A stretch of DNA of 53,516 bases, from positions 1-53,516 of the forward strand of contig JAJFTT010000027.1 of assembly GCA_021372785.1 (NCBI GenBank), read 5' to 3'. A program made the translations under genes and the position numbers. Position 1 is the first letter of the stretch. Each line of letters begins with the position of its first letter. Shown here in pieces: positions 9,461-18,097 of this stretch. Below the pieces are notes generated by a model. It did no database searches, was not told the DNA's origin, and saw nothing but the letters and a program-made list of their open reading frames with translations. Origin of the DNA: Negativicutes bacterium. Its GTDB lineage: Bacteria > Bacillota > JAAYKD01.

Positions 9461-10123
9461 CTATTTCTTCGTCACGGCTGTTTCAACAATGGGCTCCACT
9501 TTAATAAAACGGTTCATAATCACTTGTTGTCCCATTGCGCAGAATTGACTGACAGCCCAATAGAGTGCCAAACTGGCCGGCTGACTCCAGCAAATCCAAA
9601 CCATCATGGCCGGCATCATTAAAACCATCGCTTTTTGCTGCGGATCTTTGGTCATACCGGAAGCCCACGATTGCAAGTACGAAGCGACACCGGCTAAAAT
9701 CGGCAGAATATAATAAGGATCTTTCACCGCTAAATCTTTCAGCCAAAGAAATGCACTGGCTGCGCCTTCCGGAAACGCAATGGTTCGGAAAACAGAAAGA
9801 ACGGCGATAAAGATAGGAAGCTGCAACAGCATCGGTAAACAGCCCAGCAACGGATTCACCCCGTATTTTTTCCAGAGCAGGGAGGTTTCACTATTAATTT
9901 TCTCCGGATTACCCTTATATTTCTCGTTAATCTCTTTAATTTGCGGCTGTAGAATCTGAGTGGCTTTCATTTGTCTGACGGAAGCAATCTTGGTGGGGGT
10001 TAACAGGGCAGTGAAAATGACAGTAAACAAAATAATCGCCAGCCCGTAATTGCCTGTGATGCGAAAGCACCAATCGAGACAAAATTGAGCAACTCTCGTG
10101 ATCGATGCCATGATTGAAGACAT
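9461..10123 (-). CDS. yidC: YidC/Oxa1 membrane protein insertase
   Basis: Inserts and folds membrane proteins alone or with SecYEG. At 220 residues this is a short Gram-positive-type YidC without the large periplasmic domain. Hydrophobic segments occur near residues 20-45, 95-115, 135-150 and 165-205. A conserved Arg (RQMKA) follows the first segment and the cytoplasmic coiled loop KYKGNPEKINSE is clear. The N-terminus lacks an obvious lipobox signal peptide, unusual for the SpoIIIJ type but seen in other clostridial forms. The AAGGAG before the ATG supports the start. Confidence 0.93.
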   Translation of the reverse strand: MSSIMASITRVAQFCLDWCFRITGNYGLAIILFTVIFTALLTPTKIASVRQMKATQILQPQIKEINEKYKGNPEKINSETSLLWKKYGVNPLLGCLPMLLQLPIFIAVLSVFRTIAFPEGAASAFLWLKDLAVKDPYYILPILAGVASYLQSWASGMTKDPQQKAMVLMMPAMMVWICWSQPASLALYWAVSQFCAMGQQVIMNRFIKVEPIVETAVTKK

Positions 10124-10253
10124 AGTCTGCTCCTTCCGATCGTAAATCTTTTATTATTTGTCTCTTTATATCAAGGAATGAAATCATCAACTTCATCCGT
10201 GTTCTTGCAAGAACAATCTCATTCGTAGTATTCAAATTGAAAAAATTTTCAGT

Positions 10254-10466
10254 TTACGGCAGCGGATCATAACCACCCGCATGCCATGGCCCGCATTTCA
10301 GTATCCGTTTGCCTGCCAGGAGGCCGCCTTTTACAACTCCGTAACGGCTGATTGCTTCATAAGCGTATTGAGAACAGGTAGGCTGAAACCGACAGGTTGA
10401 GCGTCCTTTCAAAGGAGAAAGAAAGCGCCGATAGAAAGAAATCAGCAACAGGCAAATCTTTTTCAT
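10254..10466 (-). CDS. yidD: Membrane protein insertion efficiency factor YidD
   Basis: Small 70-residue membrane-associated protein with the family core [11 protein letters not shown], then [14 protein letters not shown] and [17 protein letters not shown]. It assists YidC-dependent insertion in E. coli. It follows rnpA by 20 bases and precedes yidC, the canonical order. Confidence 0.95.
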   Translation of the reverse strand: MKKICLLLISFYRRFLSPLKGRSTCRFQPTCSQYAYEAISRYGVVKGGLLAGKRILKCGPWHAGGYDPLP

Positions 10467-10486
10467 CTTTGTTTTCCTTCTCCTTG

Positions 10487-10843
10487 TCAGGAAGCCCGGT
10501 TGAGCCAGTTGATTGCTTTGCTTTCGCAGTTTGCATAAGCCTCGGCGATTTGAGCGTAGCGGACCTGCAGGGCCTGTTTCCGCAGCATCACTACGATATC
10601 GTAGCCGGAAAAGCAGTCAGACTTGCTGTTCAGGCGAACTACTTCCCGCAGTTGCCGCCGAATGCGGTTGCGCTCTACGGCATTACCGATTTTTTTGCCG
10701 GAAGCAAATCCGATCCGGCAGACTCTGCTGCCCGATTTACGCAGCAAATAAATCACCAGCAAAGGATGCACAAAAAAACGTCCTTTGTCGTATACTTTCT
10801 GGAAATCGCGGTTTTTTTGCAGTTTTACCCAGCGTTTTTTCAA
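10487..10843 (-). CDS. rnpA: Ribonuclease P protein component
   Basis: Protein subunit of RNase P, which helps the RNA subunit mature tRNA 5' ends. The 118-residue protein contains the RNR signature region [15 protein letters not shown] and the basic N-terminal [17 protein letters not shown]. The start codon is TTG (10841-10843) with a purine-rich AGGAAAAGAGTG upstream. It is downstream of rpmH, separated by a hairpin that could lower its expression relative to the ribosomal protein. Confidence 0.95.
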   Translation of the reverse strand: MKKRWVKLQKNRDFQKVYDKGRFFVHPLLVIYLLRKSGSRVCRIGFASGKKIGNAVERNRIRRQLREVVRLNSKSDCFSGYDIVVMLRKQALQVRYAQIAEAYANCESKAINWLNRAS

Positions 10844-10929
10844 AGTTTCACTCTTTTCCTATCAATTAAAAGTTGTTTCTCCCGCCAAAAACTCCCCGAT
10901 CAAAATAGATGTTTGAGAGCGAGACATGG

Positions 10930-10953
10930 AAAAAAGACCACACAATGGTGGCC
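10930..10953 (-). terminator. Intrinsic terminator/attenuator between rpmH and rnpA
   Basis: On the leftward strand GGCCAC (10953-10948) pairs with GTGGTC (10941-10936, one G-U) and is followed by six Ts (10935-10930). It starts 3 bases after the rpmH stop codon. It probably uncouples abundant rpmH transcripts from rnpA. Confidence 0.65.
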
Positions 10954-10956
10954 TTT

Positions 10957-11091
10957 TTATGCAGTCAATTTTTTTCTGCCTTTCAGGCGACGACGGCTTA
11001 TGGTAAGACGTCCACCGCGGGTTGACATTCGTTTGAGAAAACCGTGATCATTTTTACGCTTCCGTTTGTTAGGCTGATATGTTCTCAGCAT
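10957..11091 (-). CDS. rpmH: 50S ribosomal protein L34
   Basis: The translated frame gives 44 residues, [20 protein letters not shown] followed by [20 protein letters not shown], essentially the consensus L34. It starts at the ATG at 11089-11091 behind AGGAGGTG (11101-11108). It is the first gene of the leftward rpmH-rnpA-yidD-yidC-jag block and faces the origin, as in most Bacillota. Confidence 0.97.
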   Translation of the reverse strand: MLRTYQPNKRKRKNDHGFLKRMSTRGGRLTISRRRLKGRKKLTA

Positions 11092-11171
11092 TGTCCAACA
11101 CCTCCTTTTATTACCAACCTGTCATTTGCGGGTAAATCACAGGTTTCAGGCAATGTTACAGTATAGAAAGC

Positions 11172-11200
11172 ATTATAATCGAAAAGTCCGAATCTGTCAA
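11172..11200 (-). promoter_or_regulatory. Strong sigma-A promoter for the rpmH operon
   Basis: On the leftward strand a perfect TTGACA (11200-11195), 17-base spacer and perfect TATAAT (11177-11172). It lies 80 bases before rpmH. Confidence 0.85.
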
Positions 11201-11248
11201 TCATTTGCAACCGTGTTTTGAAACTTGTGCAACCGAACCGGAAAAAAG

Positions 11249-11496
11249 TGTTGATAACTCTGCCGTGTTATGTTAATATATTGCCATCGCACTGTTACTA
11301 TGCTGTGGAAAATTCGAAAAGCCGAAAAGTTATGAACGTTTGTGGATAACTTTGTTTACAACTTTTGTTTTCCCGTGATTTTTCAGCGGCATTGCCGGTG
11401 AAAGCAGAAAACAGCTGTGGATAACCGCAGGCTTCACAAGATTTTTCCCTTTTTTATTCACAGCGCAGAGCCGGAGCGGCAGCCAGGTTATCCACA
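11249..11496. other. Replication origin oriC (DnaA-box cluster upstream of dnaA)
   Basis: The 550-base gap between divergent rpmH and dnaA contains DnaA boxes fitting TTATNCACA: TGTGGATAA at 11341-11349 and 11416-11424 (reverse), TTATTCACA at 11454-11462 and TTATCCACA at 11488-11496 (forward), plus the near-match TGTTGATAA at 11249-11257. AT-rich tracts near 11268-11282 and 11440-11460 could unwind. Gene direction changes here from leftward to rightward, as expected at an origin. The exact unwinding element is not determined. Confidence 0.85.
11251..11279 (+). promoter_or_regulatory. dnaA promoter overlapping a DnaA-box-like site
   Basis: TTGATA (11251-11256), 17-base spacer, TAATAT (11274-11279). 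The sequence TGTTGATAA at 11249-11257, one base from a reverse DnaA box, covers the -35 element, which fits the known autorepression of dnaA. The leader would be about 355 bases and spans the origin. Confidence 0.6.
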
Positions 11497-11641
11497 TTAC
11501 ATACACAAATTGTGAAAACCACGGGGGAAAACTATTTCTTTCAAAGCTCAGATGATTTTCTAAAAATCGGCCTCGTGAATTTTCTCACATCCTTGCGAAG
11601 GAATGCTCGTATTGTTGAAAGAAAAAGATAAGGATGCTGGT

Positions 11642-12979
11642 ATGATGAATGAACTGAATACAATTTGGCAGAGTACGCTCAAGAAATTGGAAACACGTCT
11701 GCAAAAGGTCGTCTTTGAAACCTTTATCACCCGCTTGACCCCGGTGAATATTTACGAGGATACGATAATCCTCAATAGCTCTGATCCGATTTTACAGAAA
11801 TTCATTCAGGAAAATTATAGCAAAATCATCTGCGATTCCATCAGAGAATCCACCGGACTGAATTTAAAAGTGGAAATCATTTCTCCGCAAGTCTCTCACG
11901 ATCAGGCGATGGAACCGCTGGAACCGATCATTCCGGCGGGTTTACGGGAAATGCCGTATAATGCCATGAATCCAAAGTATACCTTTGAACGCTTTGTCAA
12001 AGGGAAATCGAATGAGTTTGCCCATGCTGCCGCCTTAAGAGTCGCCGAAGCGCCCGGCACTACTTACAATCCCTTTTTCATATATGGCGGCGTTGGCTTA
12101 GGCAAAACACATTTGATGCATGCCATCGGCAATCATGTTTATAAAAACAACCCTACCGCACGGATTGTTTATATCCCTTTTGAGCACTTTCTCAACGAAT
12201 TCATTGCCGCCATTCGTAATGATACAACCCGTGAATTTCGGGACCGCTACCGCAATATTGATTTGCTCCTGATCGATGACATTCAATTCATCACCAAAAA
12301 AGAAGAGACGCAGACGGAATTTTTCCATACCTTCAATGCGCTTTATAACGCGAAAAAGCAAATCGTGATTGCCTGTGACCGGCCGCCCAAAGAAATCCCG
12401 GCTCTGGAAGACCGCATCCGCACCCGTTTTGAATGGGGAATGATTTGCGATATTCAACCACCGGATTTGGAAACGCGCGTCGCAATCCTGCAGGCCAAAG
12501 CAACGGAAGAATTCATGAATGTACCGGACGATGTGCTCTATTTTATCGCCTCCAATATCAAAAGCAATATTCGGGAATTGGAAAGCGCTCTGCTGCGGGT
12601 CAACGCCCGCTCCCTGCTGATGCGTCAGACCGTCACCATCGATTTTGTGAATGATACCCTGAAAGACACCATCAGCAATCAGAAAATCAAAGTAATTTCT
12701 ATCGAATCCATTCAGGAGGAAGTCGCTCATCAATACAGTATCACGATCAATGACATGAAGGCGAAAACCAGAACAGCCAACATCACCTTTCCCCGCCAGG
12801 TGGCCATGTATCTCTGCCGCTCCCTGACCGATAATTCTTTGAAGAAAATCGGCGATGCCTTTGGCGGCAGGGATCATGCCACCGTGCTGCATGCGATTGA
12901 AAAAATTGATGAAGCACGCAATAATGACAGTAAATTTGACCGCCTCCTGCAGGAAATCGTCCAACAGATTCAAATTTAG
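11642..12979 (+). CDS. dnaA: Chromosomal replication initiator DnaA
   Basis: AAA+ ATPase that binds DnaA boxes and opens the origin. The chosen start (ATG at 11642; another ATG at 11645) gives 445 residues starting MMNELNTIWQ, the usual N-terminus; an in-frame ATG at 11603 would add 13 atypical residues and has no properly spaced ribosome binding site. Domain I occupies about 1-85; Walker A GGVGLGKTHLMHA, Walker B LLIDDIQF and sensor residues follow; the C-terminal DNA-binding helix-turn-helix has the DnaA signature GGRDHATVLHAIEKI. It sits between oriC and dnaN. Confidence 0.97.
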   Translation: MMNELNTIWQSTLKKLETRLQKVVFETFITRLTPVNIYEDTIILNSSDPILQKFIQENYSKIICDSIRESTGLNLKVEIISPQVSHDQAMEPLEPIIPAGLREMPYNAMNPKYTFERFVKGKSNEFAHAAALRVAEAPGTTYNPFFIYGGVGLGKTHLMHAIGNHVYKNNPTARIVYIPFEHFLNEFIAAIRNDTTREFRDRYRNIDLLLIDDIQFITKKEETQTEFFHTFNALYNAKKQIVIACDRPPKEIPALEDRIRTRFEWGMICDIQPPDLETRVAILQAKATEEFMNVPDDVLYFIASNIKSNIRELESALLRVNARSLLMRQTVTIDFVNDTLKDTISNQKIKVISIESIQEEVAHQYSITINDMKAKTRTANITFPRQVAMYLCRSLTDNSLKKIGDAFGGRDHATVLHAIEKIDEARNNDSKFDRLLQEIVQQIQI

Positions 12980-13018
12980 AGCCGATTTTGCAATAAAAAT
13001 GGAAAGAGGTAGAAATCG

Positions 13019-14143
13019 ATGATTATCAGATTTGAAAAAGAAGACTTGTTATACGGTGTTTCGCTGGCCCAGCGTGTCGTTCCCGCCAAATATCCGCAAG
13101 CTTCCGTAACCGGCTTGCTGATCAAAACACTGGACCCGCAAACGGTGGAAATCACCGGCACCGATATGGAGCTTTCTCTGCAGGTTAAGATTCGTGCCGA
13201 AGTGGAAGAAGCCGGACAAGTTGTCCTGCCGGCGCGCTTTCTCTCTGATGTGATTCACCGTTTCCCGGAAGGAACCGTTTCCATGACGATGGCGCAGGGT
13301 GATTCTTTGGTTAAACTGACCGGCAATAAAATAAAAATGGATTTGCGCGGCATGGACCCGCTGGATTATCCGGTCCCTCCGGCTCTCTCCACTGAAAAAA
13401 GCTGGACAGTAACGCAGGATGTCTTGAAACGAGCCATCAACAAAGTCGGTTTTGCCATCTCACAGGACGAAGCCAGACCCGTGATGACCGGTATGCTCTT
13501 AAAATTGAGCAGCAGCGGGAATCGGGTCCTGGGCATGGATGGCTTCCGTCTGGCGGAATATGCCTTGGAAGTAGAACAAACTGCGGAAGAATTTGAATGC
13601 ATCATCCCGGATAAATGTATCAAAGATCTGGAAAAATTGCTGAATTTAAACGACACGCCGGTCACGCTTTGCTTCACACAAAATCATATGAGCGTAATTT
13701 TGGACCGAATTACCTTCCAGACTCGCCTGATTGACGGTCAATACCCTTTTAAGAGCGCCAAAGAATTGATGCGAAAAGCACCCACCAGCCACATCATGAT
13801 TTCCCGCCGTGATCTGATCGACAGCATCGACCGCAGTTTGCTGCTGACCCGGGAAGACAATCGCGGTTCCAATATCGTCCGTTTACAATTTGAGGCGCAG
13901 CAACTGATCATCAGCGCCACCTCACCGGAACTCGGTCAAATGTATGAGGAAATACCCATTGAAAAAGACGGCGACGATATTATCATTGGCTTTAACGGAA
14001 AATTTTTGCTGGATTTTCTGCGCAGCATCGAAACTGAGGTCGTTAAATTTGATTTAGCCGGCAGTCTGGCTGCCGCTATTATCTATGCCATGGGCGATGA
14101 GAAGTTTACCGGGTTCCTTTCTCCGATCCGTTTGGCACAATAA
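13019..14143 (+). CDS. dnaN: DNA polymerase III beta sliding clamp
   Basis: Ring-shaped processivity clamp. The 374-residue protein has three repeated clamp domains, the FRLAEYALEV segment and the C-terminal hydrophobic region ending PIRLAQ, near the typical PMR end. An AGAGGT site precedes the ATG. It follows dnaA by 39 bases and likely shares its transcript. Confidence 0.97.
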   Translation: MIIRFEKEDLLYGVSLAQRVVPAKYPQASVTGLLIKTLDPQTVEITGTDMELSLQVKIRAEVEEAGQVVLPARFLSDVIHRFPEGTVSMTMAQGDSLVKLTGNKIKMDLRGMDPLDYPVPPALSTEKSWTVTQDVLKRAINKVGFAISQDEARPVMTGMLLKLSSSGNRVLGMDGFRLAEYALEVEQTAEEFECIIPDKCIKDLEKLLNLNDTPVTLCFTQNHMSVILDRITFQTRLIDGQYPFKSAKELMRKAPTSHIMISRRDLIDSIDRSLLLTREDNRGSNIVRLQFEAQQLIISATSPELGQMYEEIPIEKDGDDIIIGFNGKFLLDFLRSIETEVVKFDLAGSLAAAIIYAMGDEKFTGFLSPIRLAQ

Positions 14144-14155
14144 AAGGAGAAAAGA

Positions 14156-14380
14156 ATGGAACCATTTCAATACTACGGCGAATTCATCACATTAGGACAA
14201 TTTCTGAAAACCCAGAATATTGTTAGCAGCGGCGGAGAGATCAAAAGTTTCCTGACGGAAACCTCTGTTTTCGTCAACCAGGAACGGGAAATCAGACGCG
14301 GCCGTAAGCTGCGTTCCGGCGATACCATTCGTATTGCCGGTATCGGCAGCTGGCAGTTGCTGCAAGGAACCAACCAATGA
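14156..14380 (+). CDS. yaaA: S4-domain RNA-binding protein YaaA/RlbA
   Basis: The 74-residue S4-like fold contains ITLGQFLKTQNIVSSGGEIK and VNQEREIRRGRKLRSGDTI, the YaaA family found between dnaN and recF in Bacillota and proposed to act in ribosome maturation. A GGAG site precedes the ATG. Its stop overlaps the recF start (ATGA), implying coupling. Confidence 0.92.
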   Translation: MEPFQYYGEFITLGQFLKTQNIVSSGGEIKSFLTETSVFVNQEREIRRGRKLRSGDTIRIAGIGSWQLLQGTNQ

Positions 14381-15468
14381 AACTCATGCATCTGTCCCTG
14401 GTCACCTTTCGTAACTATTTCACTTTGGAAGTGGATTTGGACCCGGGGATGAATCTGTTTATCGGCGCCAATGCACAGGGCAAAACGAATTTATTGGAAG
14501 CCTGTCATTTGCTGGCTACCGGACGGTCCCATCGTACCTTTCGTGATCAGGAAATGATTGCCTGGCAGCAGGAAGGATTTCATATCAAAGCCATCGTGCA
14601 GAAAAAATTAAGCAGCGAACTGATTGAGCTGCATGTCGACCGACAGGGCCATAAAATCGTCAAATTGAACGGTTTGCTGCAGCCGAAACTTGGGGCGCTC
14701 TTGGGTCAGCTGAATGTTGTATTTTTCGCACCGGAACATTTATTATTAGTCAAAGGCGATCCTTCCGGCCGCAGAAGATTTTTGGATATCGCGATTTCGC
14801 AAATCTCACCGTTCTACCTGCATCATCTCGCCAGATATCATAAAATTCTCAATCAAAAAAATATCCTGTTAAAAACAAATCGGCCGGATGAAGCGCTGCT
14901 CTCCATTTACAACCAGCAAATGGCGGAAAGCGGCGGTGTGATTGTGGCCAAGCGCAGCGAGATTATCGGGCAACTGGAGAACAACGCCAGAAAATACCAG
15001 CATCTGCTGCGGGAAACAGAAAACCTGAGTTTTATTTATCAAAGCCAAACCGAAACAAAGGAAAATCCCACGCGGATTGCGGAAGAACTCTTCCGCAAAA
15101 TGGAAGAGCGTAAAGAAGATGAGCTGCGGCGGCGGATCGGTTTGGTCGGACCCCATCGGGACGATTTTTTCATTTACCTCAATGGAGTCAACGTGCGGCA
15201 ATACGGCTCGCAAGGTCAGCAGCGCAGTGTGGTCTTATCCATCAAAATGGCGGAGGCAACTTTGATGGAAGAGTCTACCGGCGAGCAGCCGGTCATCATT
15301 TTAGATGATGTGCTCTCCGAATTGGACCCGGTGCGGCAGAATCAGCTGATTGGCGGTTTAAAAAATATCGGGCAGACTTTAATCAGTTCAACCGATTTGC
15401 CTCCGGTGCTGAGCGGATTGAACAGTAAAGTATTCCGGATCAATGACGGTAAAATCATTTTCAGTTAG
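14377..15468 (+). CDS. recF: DNA replication and repair protein RecF
   Basis: SMC-like ATPase that loads RecA at gaps with RecOR. The 363-residue protein has Walker A GANAQGKTNLLEA (residues 28-40), the RecF signature near LVKGDPSGRRRFLD, the ABC-type signature SQGQQRSV and Walker B ILDDVLSELD. It overlaps yaaA by 4 bases. Confidence 0.95.
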   Translation: MKLMHLSLVTFRNYFTLEVDLDPGMNLFIGANAQGKTNLLEACHLLATGRSHRTFRDQEMIAWQQEGFHIKAIVQKKLSSELIELHVDRQGHKIVKLNGLLQPKLGALLGQLNVVFFAPEHLLLVKGDPSGRRRFLDIAISQISPFYLHHLARYHKILNQKNILLKTNRPDEALLSIYNQQMAESGGVIVAKRSEIIGQLENNARKYQHLLRETENLSFIYQSQTETKENPTRIAEELFRKMEERKEDELRRRIGLVGPHRDDFFIYLNGVNVRQYGSQGQQRSVVLSIKMAEATLMEESTGEQPVIILDDVLSELDPVRQNQLIGGLKNIGQTLISSTDLPPVLSGLNSKVFRINDGKIIFS

Positions 15469-15481
15469 GATGTGTTGCTTT

Positions 15482-15712
15482 TTGTATTTACACCTTGGCC
15501 ATAATAAAAATGCTGAAATCAACGAAATCATCGGAATTTTCGATTTGCGGACTTGTCACTCTGCCTTATTTCAGCCGCTGACATTGATTGAAAAAAAAAG
15601 AAAAGATAAATCTTATGTTTTAACCAGGACTGAGCTGCTTGCTTCCTCCATTGCCAGCCATACGCTACATAAACGCTGTGATGATATCCACGAATTATTA
15701 TGGGAAAAATAG
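15482..15712 (+). CDS. remB: RemB/YaaB-like DUF370 regulatory protein
   Basis: Reading from the TTG at 15482 gives 76 residues beginning MYLHLG, followed by EINEIIGIFDL, then KSYVLTRTELLASSIASHTLHKR. This matches the DUF370 family (RemA/RemB; B. subtilis YaaB), a small DNA-binding biofilm and matrix regulator family. Position supports this: B. subtilis has recF-yaaB-gyrB. An AGGA at 15467-15470 lies 11 bases before the TTG; an in-frame ATG at 15470 would add four atypical residues (MCCF). Residues after FDL, normally TT..S..T, are divergent here, so function may have drifted. Assignment rests on the N-terminal motif, the KSYVLT block and synteny. Confidence 0.75.
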   Translation: MYLHLGHNKNAEINEIIGIFDLRTCHSALFQPLTLIEKKRKDKSYVLTRTELLASSIASHTLHKRCDDIHELLWEK

Positions 15713-15716
15713 GTTT

Positions 15717-15770
15717 TTAAAAAAGGCAGTCCGGTCAGAAACAAATTTTCTGGACCGAATTGCCTTTTTT
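15717..15770 (+). terminator. Intrinsic terminator after recF-remB
   Basis: AAAAGGCA (15721-15728) pairs with TGCCTTTT (15761-15768), and CGGTCAGAAA pairs with the segment 46-57 bases into this line with one bulged C. A T-run follows. A-rich and T-rich flanks make it usable in both directions. Confidence 0.75.
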
Positions 15771-15787
15771 ACACAAAAAAACCAAAG

Positions 15788-15901
15788 TTATTCACCTTTT
15801 TTGTCGATAACTTTGCTGATAAAATGTGCAGAACAAAAGTTATCCAGAACTGTTCACGGCCAGTCCGGCACTTATCCACCCTATTTTGCCGTTTATCCCC
15901 T
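15788..15901 (+). other. Second DnaA-box-like cluster between remB and gyrB
   Basis: Within 114 bases there are TTATTCACC (15788-15796), TGTCGATAA (15802-15810, reverse), TTATCCAGA (15840-15848), TTATCCACC (15872-15880) and TTATCCCCT (15893-15901), each one or two bases from TTATNCACA. The 440-base gap 15713-16152 holds this cluster and the gyrB promoter. It may be a second origin sub-region or DnaA-dependent control of gyrBA. The boxes are imperfect, so binding is a prediction. Confidence 0.5.
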
Positions 15902-16051
15902 GCATCAACACCGATCAAATTCGCCTTATATAGTGAAAGGAAAAAATTATACACACTGTCCACATAGCCTGCTGAGACTGTTACTAATAGAGAGTACTTT
16001 CTACTTCATTTACTTTTTAGTTAGGGAAACGCAAAAGAAAAAAGCAGCGGC

Positions 16052-16080
16052 TTGCCTATTGACTGTTTTTTTGCTATAAT
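16052..16080 (+). promoter_or_regulatory. gyrB promoter
   Basis: TTGCCT (16052-16057), 17-base spacer, perfect TATAAT (16075-16080). A TTGACT at 16059 is too close (10 bases) to serve as its -35 element. Confidence 0.65.
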
Positions 16081-16116
16081 AGATCAGTTAATGAGAAACG
16101 AATAACAGACTGATAA

Positions 16117-18081
<1,965 letters not shown>

Positions 18082-18097
18082 AAAGGGGAAACCCGGG

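Noticed and set aside
15639-16079. Rightward frame of 146 codons over the remB-gyrB gap
   Set aside because: It runs across the terminator and DnaA-box cluster and has no family match; its start lies inside remB in another frame.
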